Made by a program: the position numbers and the translations under genes. Shown piece by piece: positions 10,808-22,150 of a stretch of DNA of 64,000 bases (positions are counted from its first letter, which is position 1; every line of letters starts with the position of its first letter). The notes beneath the pieces are model-generated. The model was not told the origin of the DNA and made no database searches. It saw only the letters and a list, made by a program, of their open reading frames with translations. The DNA is from Diogma glabrata (Eukaryota; Arthropoda; Insecta; Diptera; Cylindrotomidae): the NCBI GenBank assembly GCA_963693315.1, contig OY856187.1, positions 385,253,461-385,317,460 on the forward strand, in the 5' to 3' direction.

Positions 10808-10824
10808 TCCGGCTCGAAGGACCA
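10808..10824 (-). promoter_or_regulatory. Primer-binding site, tRNA-Tyr type (BEL copy 2)
   Basis: Same 17-nt TCCGGCTCGAAGGACCA on the plus strand as in copy 1, unchanged between the copies and followed by TG of the LTR end. Confidence 0.82.
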
Positions 10825-11422
10825 TGAACAAAATAGTAGAGCTAAACTCTTAAATAGATTTTTTAACAAAGCACTTATTATTTACTGATTTTAATTTTTA
10901 CTTCTTAACAGATTTTCTTATTTTATAGATTTTCAAAATCAATCAAATTATTGTAGCCGGTTAAATAATTATAAAAGAAAGAAAAAAATAAATGAATTGA
11001 ATTGTATACTTATCTTCTGCTGGTCTCAAAACGAAAGTGAATTTATTTTCAATATTTACACGAAAATAAAAAAAACCATAATTTTCTACAAAAATAAGTG
11101 TTTTTGTTTTAAATTGTAGAATTGATTTCTTTCGAAATGCATCTTAATATTCATATTGCATCAAGTGCATGGAGGGATCAGTTTTTATTAATTTGTTAAT
11201 TTTTTTCTATATTTTGATCCACGGGTGTGACAACCCCGCGTACTCCAGTCCCTGCTATTGGCATATGAGAAAACGTGAGATATCGCATACCACTGGCAAT
11301 AGCAGTGAGATATCACTAGCCAAGGTGATATCTTAGGGGTGCTGGCGGATGAACTGTATTCAGTCAACGGTAGCACTCTAAATCTTAGCTAATGAATATT
11401 CCTTGATGCTGGAACGCTGTAG
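10825..11422 (-). repeat. BEL 5' LTR, copy 2 (outer end uncertain)
   Basis: Counterpart of 6083-6680. The inverted repeat is one base weaker here (TGCTATTGGCA with TGGCAATAGCA), and the loop reads ATGAGAAAACGTG instead of ATAAGTTAACGTG. Confidence 0.6.
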
Positions 11423-11471
11423 CTTGCTCGAAGAAACGAGCTTTCTTATAACTATATATCTGAGCTTTAAT

Positions 11472-11843
11472 CATTGAAACTGCGTCCCATAATCAAGGAT
11501 TATGCCATTAGCTGGACTATTGGCAAACCAATTTTAGTTTTGTTCCTGCAAATTTTTAAAACAAATTTGCTTTTTATCTCTTATTTTATTTTTATTTTCC
11601 CTATCCTATCACAAAATATTGGCCTATGTCATATTTTATATGTGATAGGATTTATGGTTTAGTTATCCATTATTTAACAAAAAAATATTAAAAAAAAAAA
11701 AAAAACAGATTTGCGTCCATTAACATCCTTTGAAAGCATGTTGTTGTGGGACCTTGGTCTTAAAAGGTTTTTATGTGTTGTTGTGACCCATATTGTAATG
11801 CCTACTACACAACACATTTTATTAAAAAAAAAAAAAAAAAAAA
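11472..11843 (+). mobile_element. Small poly(A)-tailed retroposon, copy 2
   Basis: Counterpart of 6727-7099, duplicated with the block. The A tail is a few bases longer, and the left junction lacks a short AAATAG present in copy 1. Confidence 0.55.
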
Positions 11844-12770
11844 GTAGCCTGCTATAATAATCCGATCGATCAGATAAAATAATTGATTTGAAATGAACAT
11901 TTAGGCAAATAGTTCGAAAATTATTAACGTATATATATAGGAGTTAACTATAAAAATATATATTTCAATTTATAACCTATTCTAAATTAATTACTATTTT
12001 CATCTTGCCTTCATCTCTTAACTTCAGTATGCGGTGATCCTCAACATACGTTACGTTCATTGAAATATCAACAACGTTAGATAAAAGTTTTTGTGGAGAG
12101 TGCAAGTGCATATATTTGGTCTAGTCTTGATTAATGTTCATTCTGTTGGCCTTAAAGTACAAAATGCGCTTTATGTAGATGAAATTTTGATAACGGAATT
12201 CACACTAACTGTGATTCATATGACAAAAATTATTTAATGATTAAAAAATTCAATGAATTCATTGCGCTCGAAGATGAGGCAATTGACGAGAATTGACTTC
12301 TTTTTTGTTGAAAATATTTTATTTATCTCGTTTGCTTTACATTTTAAAAGGTCTAACTTTTTGTCAGATGGCTGGCGTTTTGTTAATAAAAATTTTTTTT
12401 TCAAGCACAAAAAAAACATGTTCGAAAATCAAGCGAGGCATTTTCACTCGAGTGAGTGTGCCACTCTGTAAATATGTTAATGAGGTAAGATAAGATAAAA
12501 GATCAACTACGGTGCGCCAATTTTGATGCAACGTTTTTGGTACGCATAAAGGTGGAAGTTCTCAGGGTATTGCGATCCTGATAGTTTAGAAATTTAAATT
12601 AAAATAATTTTCTGTTATAATTTTTGCTTAGTATTGTTTATTTGACGTTGACTTCGTTTCGTGTTAGTATGGGTAGCCCATATAGCTTATCATAAATTAG
12701 TTTTGTATTAAGGTTTGTTTTAATAAGATGCATAGTTGCACAATTTTCCGAAAAGTTGTTTTTTTAGGTA
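11844..12770. other. Flanking DNA carried in the duplication, copy 2
   Basis: Same as 7100-8029 with scattered substitutions. No recognised gene. The 14-residue start of the orphan ORF is present at its right end but stops four codons on. Confidence 0.4.
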
Positions 12771-14649
12771 TAATAATTCAATAAAAAAATAAATAAATCT
12801 TGTCATATTCACAAGCACGATTTTTTTTCAAAATTTAAATGATTATAATTTTAGTTGATGTTCAAATCGAAATTTAGCCATCTATAGAGTAAGATATATG
12901 AAAAAAATTCTAAATTTGTTAATGTATATAATGCCGTAAAAAGTATTTCGAGAAGAACAACAACTTCAATTGTATAAAAATCAATCAACTAATCACAAAG
13001 AGCAAAACATGTTAACAAATGTTCATATGAACTATTTTTTCGTATTCGTCATTAATCAAATCCAAAGACGTAGGGTGAAATTTCTTCAAGTTTGAATAAC
13101 TTTAACATCCCCTTTCTACACTAAATTAATATAAACTCTAACAAGTGGTAATGATTAGATACCAAAACACTTGTTCTCTCCCCTATAACACACAAGTAAA
13201 ACCAAACAGTTGGTCATGCGAAAATATCATTTACTCAATAATTTTAATTTATATTTTCTTCTTCATTATAGTAAGCTCACTTTTCTATTTTATTTCCGTT
13301 TTTCTTCCTCTTTATGCTTTTTTCAAATTTTATTTTCTTTCAAACTTACGGTAATTTTTTTTTTGTTAATGTCGTGGTTTGTTTTAAAAAAAATTTATTA
13401 TATCAAGTGAATTATTTTCTGATCAATTAAACCGTTTCATGAATTATATGCGACCGTTTTATGTAATTACTTTCTTGTTTTTGATTCGCTTTCATTTCAC
13501 TCCAGTGAACGTGAAATTAAATTTTTTAAATACTTTTGATTCAACAACAGGTAGAAAAAAATTATAGAGTAATTTGGCGAGGAGGTTTTATGACTTTGTA
13601 ATTTATTTCTTTTGATAGTTTTTATTTAATATCGTAATTGGTCTGTGGTAAATGTCAACATCAATCACTTGAGTTGATAGTTTTTTAAGGGAAAATGAAT
13701 TTACAATTTTAATATAAATTAATAGAAGAACTTAAAAATTATTTTTAATTTTATTCTTTAAATTAAAGTAGACTGCCTATCTATGTATCTTTATGTTTGT
13801 CTATATGTCTGTCTATCTGTCTGTCTATCTGTTTGTCTATCTCTCTGTCTATCTGTCTTTTTATATTTTCATGACTGAGTATCTGTCTAATTATTAATCA
13901 GTCTTTCTTTCAGTTTTTTTTTATTAAGCTAGCAAAACAACACGGCTGAGTCGTCCAACGACGTTAGTAAAATTAGAATACACAGGATACATACATTTCA
14001 AACACAACTACAGCGATAAACCAAAAAGTTTTTTTCGTCGGAGAAAATTTAGATTCTATTTCTAATATATCGTCGGCGATGATTATTGCCAGATATCAAT
14101 TTTATTTTTATTTGGCTGCAAGGGTAATTTTCAATGTTACTGTGACAGTGCCGCTAGCTGAAAAATATTATTTTGTGATGTTTTTCGCGTTTCTGAGGTA
14201 GCAATCGTTTTGTTTTGAGTATTCATTTATTCATTTATATATTTTCACAATTTTTTTTGTATTCTATTTTTAAAATTAATTATTAGTAGAAAAATTATTA
14301 TTAATTATTTATTAGTAAAAATTAGTTATGTTTTAAATTGAAATTTGTGAAATTCGTTTTGACAAAGACAAAGCATTTTAGTTTATTTTTGACAGCTTTT
14401 GACGCTGACGCTTTTTTTGTAGTTACAACAGCCAAATTGTAGACGTTATTTGTACAGAATTTAGACATTTTATTGTTGACTGATATACACCTTCCCTAAC
14501 ATGACAACAGTATTCCATACATGGACGATTAACGGATTAGATTAACAGAGTTTAACAAAAGATTAACAAAATTTGATCGGGATTGAAATACTTTTTACAT
14601 CGACTCAAGAGTCCTAATTTTTGCATTGCATGGTTGAACACATGTTTAT
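12771..14649. other. AT-rich spacer with a microsatellite
   Basis: No recognised gene on either strand. Open frames at 13145-13410 encode Phe/Leu/Tyr-rich low-complexity sequence and are probably chance. The stretch at about 13775-13875 is an imperfect (GTCTATCT)n microsatellite. Confidence 0.5.
13775..13875. repeat. Imperfect (GTCTATCT)n microsatellite
   Basis: Tandem GTCTATCT/GTCTGTCT units with point changes. A shorter related tract lies near 22920-22960. Confidence 0.8.
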
Positions 14650-16290
14650 TTCATTTCAGGTTATTTTGAATATCCACTCCAAGAAGTATAACTGATTCAA
14701 CCTCACACAATTCCTCATGGTTTGTCTTAATAGAAAAAATTTTATGTCGCTCTATTCCTGAGAGACGCCAAAGTTTGGTTTTGGTTAGATTAAATGAAAC
14801 AAGATTACGAACACCCCATTCCATTGTGCCATCCGGATCTTTGTTGATAGAATCAATTAGCAGCTCTCTTTCAGTGGTAACTGCACCATGAGTTCAAAAT
14901 TTAGGAGGCATGTGATGCAAACAATACGCTGTCGTCAGCAAAACTATGGATTGGGTGCACCTTGGAAGTAAGTAAATCATTAACGTAAAGAAGAAACAAG
15001 GTTGGGGAGAGTGCAGAACATTTGGGAACCCCAGCAATTGTTGTGAAAATATTGGATTCGATACCATCTAAATTAACATGAAACTGGCGACCTGTAAGAA
15101 AACTATGAATCCATGAGACAGTAAGATGGTTTATGCCATAAGATGTTAGTTTAGCTATGAAATTTTTATGCCACACTTTATCAAATGCTTTAGAAATGTC
15201 AAGTGAAATACTAAATGTTTCACCTTGGTTTTCCAGCAATTTGTTCCAGAGATGGGATACGTAGGCTAACAAATTACTTGTTGCAAGACTTCTACGAAAA
15301 CCATACTGCTTATCATCAATAATTCACGACATTTCCAAATAATCTATTAAATTGTAGTTAACATATTTTTCAAATATTTTAGCTAAAACCGACAGAATTG
15401 CAATTGGTCTAATTGTTAAGGTTTTTCTTACTGCCTTTCTTTGATATGGATTGAACGCCAGTCAGCTTCCAAGAATCAGGAAATATTCCGGTTTTATAAG
15501 ATAAATAGAAAATTTTTGTTTGAATTGGAGCTACTTTTTAAAAATGAGGTAGGAATACCATCTGGGACAGCAGATATGTTGATATTGATAGAAAGAAGCA
15601 TTTTCCGTACAATATTGCAATGAAAAATAATTGGTTTTATTTTCGTTATACCTGGGAAAATGAGTGAAGGAGCATGAGGAGGTTAAACTATGTTTGAGTT
15701 TTCTGCGAAATTTCTGCGAAAATACAACCCAAAAGATCCGCCTTCTCTTTCGAGTCGCTCACGGGAATGTCATTCAGAATTAAAGTTGAAATACAGGATC
15801 GATTAAAATTGCTTTGGACTGATTTAACTGCCTAAAAAAACTACGTTAGCCAGATGGATGCTTGACGAATTTCTTTGCTTTCTTCTGGATAAACGCGTCT
15901 TTGTCCAAGACTATTTTGTATTTACTAATATTACTGGCTTTCTTAAAGGCGCTATAAGTTTCAGATGTTTCATTTGAGTTGTACGCCTTAAATGCTTTGC
16001 GTTTATTACTCACTGCCTCATCAACATCCCGCGTAAACCAAGGCCCAGTTGTAGGAGTGATTAATCAATTTGGAATAAACCACCACATTCCATCTTTTAT
16101 GATTTCAAAAATTCTTATTCCCGATGTGCTAGGATCTTGATCAACACAACAAACAGTTTTCCAAGGTGTTTTATCATAAAAGATTCTCAGTCCCTCCCAG
16201 TCAGCGCGTTTATAGTCGGTGATGTAAAATGCACTATTGCTGATATTAGTAAATGGTCCGATGTTCCGAAGGGTTATTCAACTTTTGTCT
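14650..16290 (-). pseudogene. Jockey/CR1-like non-LTR retrotransposon relic
   Basis: Minus-strand remains of EN-RT. From the 5' side: an endonuclease end with FGTSDHLLIS (about 16250); a linker with RADWEGLRIFYDKTPW (about 16150-16220) and PWFTRDVDEAVSNKRKAF (about 16000-16050); an RT core in the 14901-15272 frame with LDISKAFDKVWHKNFIAKL, SWIHSFLTGRQF and the catalytic FADDSVLF; then the post-palm block LTKTKLWRLSGIERH near 14770. Several frame changes and stops, with no thumb, 3' UTR or A tail visible. The glycine expected in the usual VPQGSVLSP motif is altered here to VPKCSALSP. Confidence 0.85.
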
Positions 16291-16878
16291 TCGTAGTGTT
16301 GTACTACATATTAAACTATGTAAAAAATAACACAAAACTTCAAAATTGTTACTTATTCATTTAAATTAAAGACTTACTTATTACTTCATATTTTAAAATT
16401 CAAAATTATTCACACGAGCAAAATTATTTCGAAATAGTAAAAGTAGTACCTTAATTTACGTAAAACATTTAAAGTAAAGAAACGATTACTATTACTATTT
16501 TGACAAATTTTAAATTGTAATAAATTAAAGCATCAACAAATTTGTCAACTCAACAAAAAACAAACAAATATCCAATCAATTAATATTAATAGTTAGAGTT
16601 AGTTTTTCCAGTAAAGTAGACAGTCAACAGTTAAACAGTCCGTTAGCATATTTTTAGAGTAAGTCAATCAGTTAGTGTAGTCAGTCGAAGTAATTATTTT
16701 TACAGTCAGAGCAGACTCTCATATAAGTTCTGATAAAAGTTATAAAATTATTTAATTATAAATATAAAAATTAAATCAGTTATTAAATTAATAAAATAAA
16801 ATCATGTGTACGTTTTTTGGGTATAATAAAAAAGTGTAATTTCAACATTTCAACTATCAAGTGCGCCAGGTCACAACA
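16291..16878 (+). repeat. AT-rich spacer and probable Gypsy-1 5' LTR (start unknown)
   Basis: The primer site at 16880 fixes the LTR end: the LTR should finish at the CA of CACAACA at 16878. No 3' LTR survives, so the LTR start cannot be located. Short CAGTCAACAGTTAAACAGTC-like repeats around 16620-16700 may belong to it. Confidence 0.4.
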
Positions 16879-16879
16879 C

Positions 16880-16894
16880 TGGCGCAATTGATAG
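16880..16894 (+). promoter_or_regulatory. Primer-binding site, tRNA-Ser type (Gypsy-1)
   Basis: TGGCGCAATTGATAG matches the TGGCGCAGTCGGTAG site used by 297/17.6/gypsy-like elements at 12 of 15 positions. It lies two bases after an LTR-like CA end. It also forms one arm of an inverted repeat (16853-16869 with 16879-16895, 16 of 17 pairs). Confidence 0.6.
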
Positions 16895-17387
16895 TCCTCT
16901 TGTATTTCAGGAGAAAATAATAAAAACAATAAATATAAGAAACCTGTGAGTAAAAAGAAATTTAGAAAATTTTTTGAAGTTGTTTTAAATCTTCACACAG
17001 TTCGACCCAAAAAAATAGCTCAGAGCAAAAAAAAACATTCAGATAGCTAAACAGAACATTGCTGTATTAAAAAACAATTCAGTGAACACTAATAGTTATC
17101 GCAAAACTGTGTATGTAGTGCTTAAAGCAAGTCATTATAAAATTAAGATTCATACCAACAGTGAAATTTATTTATTAAAAATACAGTACAAACAGTAAAT
17201 TCATATAGTTTGTTGCTATTTAAACAAAAAACATTTAATTCGATATCAAAAGTTATCATTTCATATAATGAAAATTATGTATAACATTATATAATTTCAA
17301 AACACCGGAAAGGAGCCTTAAAACTGTATATAGTTTAGTTGTATGTTTTACAAACATTGTTACTCATTACAAATTACATGTTCCTGA

Positions 17388-18908
17388 ATGAGTACATCAA
17401 GCGATTCAGATTCAGCAATTAACAACCTCCGGAGCAGAACAGATATTACAAGATCAGCTACACGATGAAGAAGAAGAAAGTCTAAACCAACATCATCTCA
17501 AAGTTCTACAGGTACTGTTTTAAATTTAAGTAATAATAGTGATATTGAAGATCTCATAGATTTAGCTAGTCAAACACAAATAATTTTAAATAATATAGAA
17601 ATAGAAACCAAATTAAATTCCGAAATGACAAACGTAGATACTTTTAAGCAGGTTCAAACCATTCCCACTTTCAGTGGAGAACAAACACCTACGTTAGGGG
17701 AGAACTTACAAATTTGTTTGTATAATTCTAGTATCATATACGACAATCTAAGCAATGACCAAAAACCTGTTTTTATGACTTATATTCACAGTCCCTTCCG
17801 CGGAGATGCTTTTATGCTTTTGAATAATTTAAAACCGTTTACGGAATTTTCAGCATTAAAAAAAGTTTTAAGTGATCATTTTTATCCAACAAAAACCACG
17901 ATTGATCTAACTAGAGACTTAATAAACTGCCGACAGTTTCCACATGAAACGGTATTAACATACTCCGAAAGAATCCAGACCTTACTAAATCAAACAGTAA
18001 ATGCAGTGAGAGGTAAATACTCGGAAAGTAATGACGCATATGTTAAAGAAATAGAATCATACGCAATAAACGCGTTTAAAGTTGAATTATTGCACCCTAC
18101 CATACGACAGACTATAATAGGTTCTAGTGAAACACAACTGGAAAATTTAATAAAACAGGCATTACAAACAGAACTGTTATTATATTATTCCAGAAACAAC
18201 ACCATGTATGAACTGACTGGTTTTCTTTTTCCCACACCAGAAGCGAGCATAAAAAATGATCTGAATAATTTAAATAAAGGATTTAAAACATTTTCTTTAA
18301 ATAACCCTCCATTACATTACCCTCTGATAAACCCGAGTTCACCACCATCTCCATACTACTCTCACCAACAGCCAAACTATCACTTGCCACCTGCACCCGC
18401 ATACACCAGTGCAGTTAAAACAGAACCTGGTATTCTGCCTCAGTTATATCTCTACCAGCAACAGCCAGGTAGGGAATATCAAAACTTTACATGTTATTCC
18501 TGTAATAGACCCGGCCATATTGCAATGGAATGCAACTATAGACAGCCACCAATCCAGCAAAGATTTAACAACTCTGATTCAGGACGACATCAACAAAAAC
18601 ACAATACCGCACATTACTCTAATCAACGTCACCAAATAACGTTACGTTACGTTACCCAAATAACGGTAAAACAACAAAATGTGACTTCTGTGGCAGAACA
18701 AGTCAAACGGTGGAGGAGTGCTTCCAAAAGAAAAAGTGGGAACATCAAAACTCAAACTCGGGAAACTCCCAGGGCTCGATTTGCAACCCACAAGTCAAAG
18801 CCAGACATTTACAAGACTAATAACGGCTACGGACTCCAGTCAAACAGATCACCCAAATACACAAGCACCAATGCAAATTCTTTCAAATCTACACTCAACC
18901 GATTATAA
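17388..18908 (+). pseudogene. Gypsy-1 gag
   Basis: The likely start is the ATG at 17388 (MSTSSDSDSAINN), in frame with the long open stretch from 17625 but interrupted by TGA at 17466-17468. The capsid region carries QTIPTFSGEQ, FRGDAFMLLNNL and DLTRDLINCRQF, typical of Gypsy/mdg4-group gags. A Pro/Tyr-rich segment leads to a zinc knuckle CYSCNRPGHIAMEC near 18495-18540. After about 18645 the frame is wrong: a second knuckle-like CDFCGRTSQTVEEC lies in another frame, downstream of a triple ACGTT repeat. About 500 codons if whole. Confidence 0.85.
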
Positions 18909-19275
18909 ATATTTAGGTCCCATTTCAAATAATGCAGAAATACAAATTCCTCTGTATATAACTTCCTATAATACTATATATATGATAGTCGACACTGGTG
19001 CGGATATATCTATAATTAAAGTAAGCAAACTGAAACCTGAAACCATCATAGATACCTTAACAAGCATCAACTTCAAGGGAATACAGGGTACGTAAACTGA
19101 AACGTTAGGGACTGCACAGGGGTGCTTCTTCAACAATGCAAATCTGGGATGCACATTTCACGTGGTAAGAGATCACATACTCGAAAAAAAGCAGACGGAA
19201 TCCTTGGTAGGGATTTCATTATGAACAAGGTTAAACTCTATTGTATAAACAATACTTTTGAAATATCTAAAAAAG
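18890..19275 (+). pseudogene. Gypsy-1 aspartic protease
   Basis: The frame at 18718-19095 contains MIVDTGADISIIKVSKL, the catalytic Asp-Thr-Gly, and breaks at a TAA at about 19093. In shifted frames the flap and C-terminal block continue with ADGILGRDFIMNKVKL near 19190-19240, where GILGRDF is the usual second conserved motif. Broken. Confidence 0.82.
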
Positions 19276-19289
19276 ATTATAAGCCTGAT

Positions 19290-20080
19290 TCGATAGAAAT
19301 TTCATCAAAAGATAAATTATTTAGTAAAAAGTCGGAAGATGAATTTTCGAATGAATCGAGTTTACATTGTTATACAAGAGACACTGACGGAATTCATAAA
19401 AACGTAAGTCGGCAGCCATGGCGCTTCATCTATAAGGAAAATATTAATAATGAATTCTTTTCTACTTGTTCGGTACAAGTTTCGACTCCGAATTATCCAA
19501 ATTTGTTTTTTTTTGTATTGCTTTTTTTACCAAAGAATACAAATTTCGTTAATTCTGTGTTAGAACTTGTACCGGACAGGTAGAAAAGAATTCACTATTA
19601 GTAAAAAACCCAATGATGAAATTTTAGAATCAACTTCCTCTACAAATATTATTGTAAAAGTCCAAGAATGTGATTTTACCTCTGACTCCAGTGATTTTAC
19701 ATCTGAAGATAAATTGTTTAAAAAAATTCTGAAGATGAAATTTTAAGCGATTGCGGTCATAATGGCACAACAAGTGGCATAACTAACATTGTGGAAATTC
19801 CAAAAATTTGCCTACAGTCGAGTCTCGTGATACTAGACCAGCAGATAAATTACTTAGAATAGAACCTGCATATGAAAACTTAAATGAATCTGTATCACTT
19901 ATTTATTCAACTAACAGTTGTGAAAGCCCTCAAGTAGATTCAAAGTCTGGATCCAGCAACGTTTCAATGGAAGATAAATTATTTAGTAAAAAGTCCGAAA
20001 ATGAAAACTCAAGGGAACTAACATCGCTAGTTAGAGAAACCGGATTTTGAAGATAATAATCAAAATTCCATAATCCCTTC
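19290..20080 (+). other. Gypsy-1 protease-RT linker with internal repeats
   Basis: Acidic, Ser/Asn-rich coding-like sequence with frame changes. A KDKLFSKKSEDEFS motif recurs as EDKLF near 19705 and MEDKLFSKKSENENS near 19965, with DNA similarity (GATAAATTATTTAGTAAAAA). This is longer than the linker I would expect in Gypsy elements. A foldback of about 155 bp (19445-19600) sits inside it. Confidence 0.5.
19445..19600. mobile_element. Small foldback (MITE-like) inserted in Gypsy-1
   Basis: The arm beginning TGAATTCTTTTCTACTTGTT (from about 19450) is the reverse complement of the arm ending near 19600, with 2-3 mismatches over the outer 33 bases. Pairing continues more weakly towards a central T run. 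It interrupts the coding-like linker. Target duplication not clear. Confidence 0.6.
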
Positions 20081-21446
20081 CAGAAGAATGAAATTAGTCG
20101 AGATACCTGTTTCAAAAGAATTAATAGGTCAGTTTCTGTGTATAAATAAAGAAATTTTACCAGGTGTTTTTACAGCCAACTCTCTTGTCGAAGTGAAAAA
20201 TGGAAAAAATGTTTACCTCGGTAATAAACACGCAACCCCATGATGCAAACATCAAAACCTTCACCCCAACACTTATACCTCTGCAAAATTATGAGATAAT
20301 AAATCTAACAGACGAAAAAATAAATTCAACTAATCAAATAATTCCTGAAGAAATAAATTCAAACGACCGCAAAGAACAGATTTTAAAGCTATTATACTTA
20401 GATGACACACGCAATTCAGAAGAAAGAGATTCAATTACAAACCTTTGCGAAAAGTTAAGACATATTTTTCATTTACCAGGAGACCAACCTTCCTTTGTTC
20501 CTTTGGTGGTTACCACCAAATACACAGACACAATCCAACACTCAATACCTTTAGAAGTAAATAGTCGCCCCATAAATCAAAAGATGTATAGGTTACCTGA
20601 TAGTAAGAAGCAAGAAATTAACAACCAAATTCAAGACATGCTAGCCCAAGACATAATTTCAATCAGCCATTCGGCTTGGAACTCACCGTTGTTACTAATT
20701 CCAAAACGTTCAAACGTAAATGAACCTAAGAAATTTCGTGTGGTGGTGGACTTCCGAAAGCTCAACCACATCATAATAGTTATGCTTTTCCTCTTCCCCG
20801 AATCGAGAAAATTATGGATCAGTTAGGAAATTCCCGATATTTCTCAACCCTTGATTGTGGTTACCACCAAATATTGGTAAAAGAAGAAGATCGATCCAAA
20901 ACAGCCTTCAGCACCTCTCTGGGACATTTCGAGTTCAAAAGAATGCCGTTTGGATTAACCTCTGCTCCTGCCACTTTTCAGAGAGTGATGAACTACATTT
21001 TAACGGGACTCCAGGGAATTGACTGCTATGTCTACTTAGATGACATTGTAGTTTACGGCAAAAGTTTCACAGATCACACTCACAAACTCACCAATGTACT
21101 TTCGAGATTAAGGCAACATAATCTTAAACTGAAACCAGAAAAATGTAATTTCTTCAGGCAAGAGGTATCCCACTTAGGGCACTTATGTACAGAAGCAGGT
21201 GTGTTACTAGATCTCAGTCGTACAATTGCGGTACAACATTTTCCCACTCCTAAGACAATTGAGCAAACTCAATCCTTTTTGGGTTTGTTAAATTATTACC
21301 GAAGGTTTGTGCCGAATTTCTCACGTACTGCTAACCCGCTAAATAAACTTCTACAAAAAGGAGTAAAGTACAATTGGTGTGAAGACTGTGAAACAACTTT
21401 CTAAACGCTAAAACATGCAGTAGTATCTCCTCCAATTCTAACGTAC
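20081..21446 (+). pseudogene. Gypsy-1 reverse transcriptase, truncated
   Basis: The pre-RT block ILPGVFTANSLVEVKNGKNV (20155-20215) precedes a frame (20200-20826) with HIFHLPGDQPSFV, PINQKMYRLPDS, AWNSPLLLIPKR and FRVVVDFRKLN. A frameshift near 20770 leads to the frame at 20814-21404, with STLDCGYHQI, MPFGLTSAPATFQRVM, the catalytic CYVYLDDIVVYG, and SFLGLLNYYRRFVPNFS. Similarity ends at the very start of RNase H (SPPILTYPP, about 21445), where a minus-strand Jockey endonuclease begins. RNase H, integrase and any env are absent. mdg4/297-like by sequence. Confidence 0.88.
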
Positions 21447-21840
21447 CCCCCGTACATCTGGTTCGTTTTTCAAAAACAGATTCAGCAAATTATTGTTATG
21501 ATGTGAATTATCTGGGATTTTAGTGGGACACTCTACTATTTGCGTCAAACCGTGAGCATCAGTTTGGCTTGTCTTCCTACGTCGTCAGTGCGCGATGAAT
21601 ACTTAAGTCATTCTTTATTATGAATATTAAAGTCTCCAAGAAGGGCCAGTCTTGCTTTGGGGTAGTCCGTGGTAATCTTGTCTAGATTAGCCAATATGTG
21701 ATTGAAAAATGAACATCCTGGGGGGAATTTGGGGATCTGTATAATCGTTTTATAAACGTAGTTTCAACAACACCTGATATCTTCAGTGCTACAGCATTAT
21801 GGTGATTAGAGATCAACTCGTAAGCCTTAATTCTCATAAA
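21447..21840 (-). pseudogene. Jockey-like endonuclease, middle/C-terminal piece
   Basis: Reading the minus strand in two frames gives ISGVVETTFIKRLYRSP, LDKITTDYPKARLALLGDF with GDFN, and AHGLTQIVECPTKIPD, the standard central blocks of a Jockey/CR1-type AP-endonuclease. The piece ends at 21447 where Gypsy-1 stops. Its upstream half lies beyond an inserted 3' fragment, at 22130-22400. Confidence 0.82.
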
Positions 21841-22150
21841 TTTTTTTGCTAAATAAAAAGTGTTGGGTTATAGGGTTTAGAATATATGTCACAACAACAC
21901 ACAAATACCTTTTAAGTCCTAGGTGCTGACTTAAGTCCCACAACAACCTGCGTTCCAAGGTATTGATGAACGCTTTTTTTAAACCTCTGCGGATTGAGGC
22001 CATCTGAGACAATGGATTCCAGGAAACTATTCCATTTGTATGCAGTTCGGACAAAGAAGTCTTTCTGCGATCTCTCAGTATGACAGCGTGGGCTCTTGAC
22101 CGTTTGATTAGTTGTGGCAGACTATACGTGAAAGTGAATTTCAAAAATAT
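21841..22150 (-). mobile_element. 5'-truncated Jockey-like copy (RT C-terminus and 3' UTR)
   Basis: On the minus strand, HTERSQKDFFVRTAYKWNSF and LNPQRFKKSVHQYL are the standard final residues of Jockey/CR1-type ORF2. They are followed by a short 3' UTR (CTTAAAAGGTATTTGTGTGT, then a TTTATTTAGCAAAAAAA tail at about 21840). The stretch just before (FTYSLPQLIKRSRAH) is in another frame. It lies inside the endonuclease of another Jockey copy, so it is a later insertion. Confidence 0.75.

Larger units (their letters stand above)
8160..12770. repeat. Tandem segmental duplication, copy 2 (4.6 kb)
   Basis: Direct repeat of 3423-8029. It lacks the RT palm, RNase H and everything downstream in the BEL element because the block starts inside the RT insert. 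It carries the same nonsense codons in protease and pol, so it was copied from an already dead element by a DNA-level event rather than by retrotransposition. Confidence 0.92.

Noticed and set aside
13145..13410. Two overlapping hydrophobic plus-strand frames that could suggest a small membrane protein.
   Set aside because: T-rich low complexity, no conserved partner, and both frames look alike.
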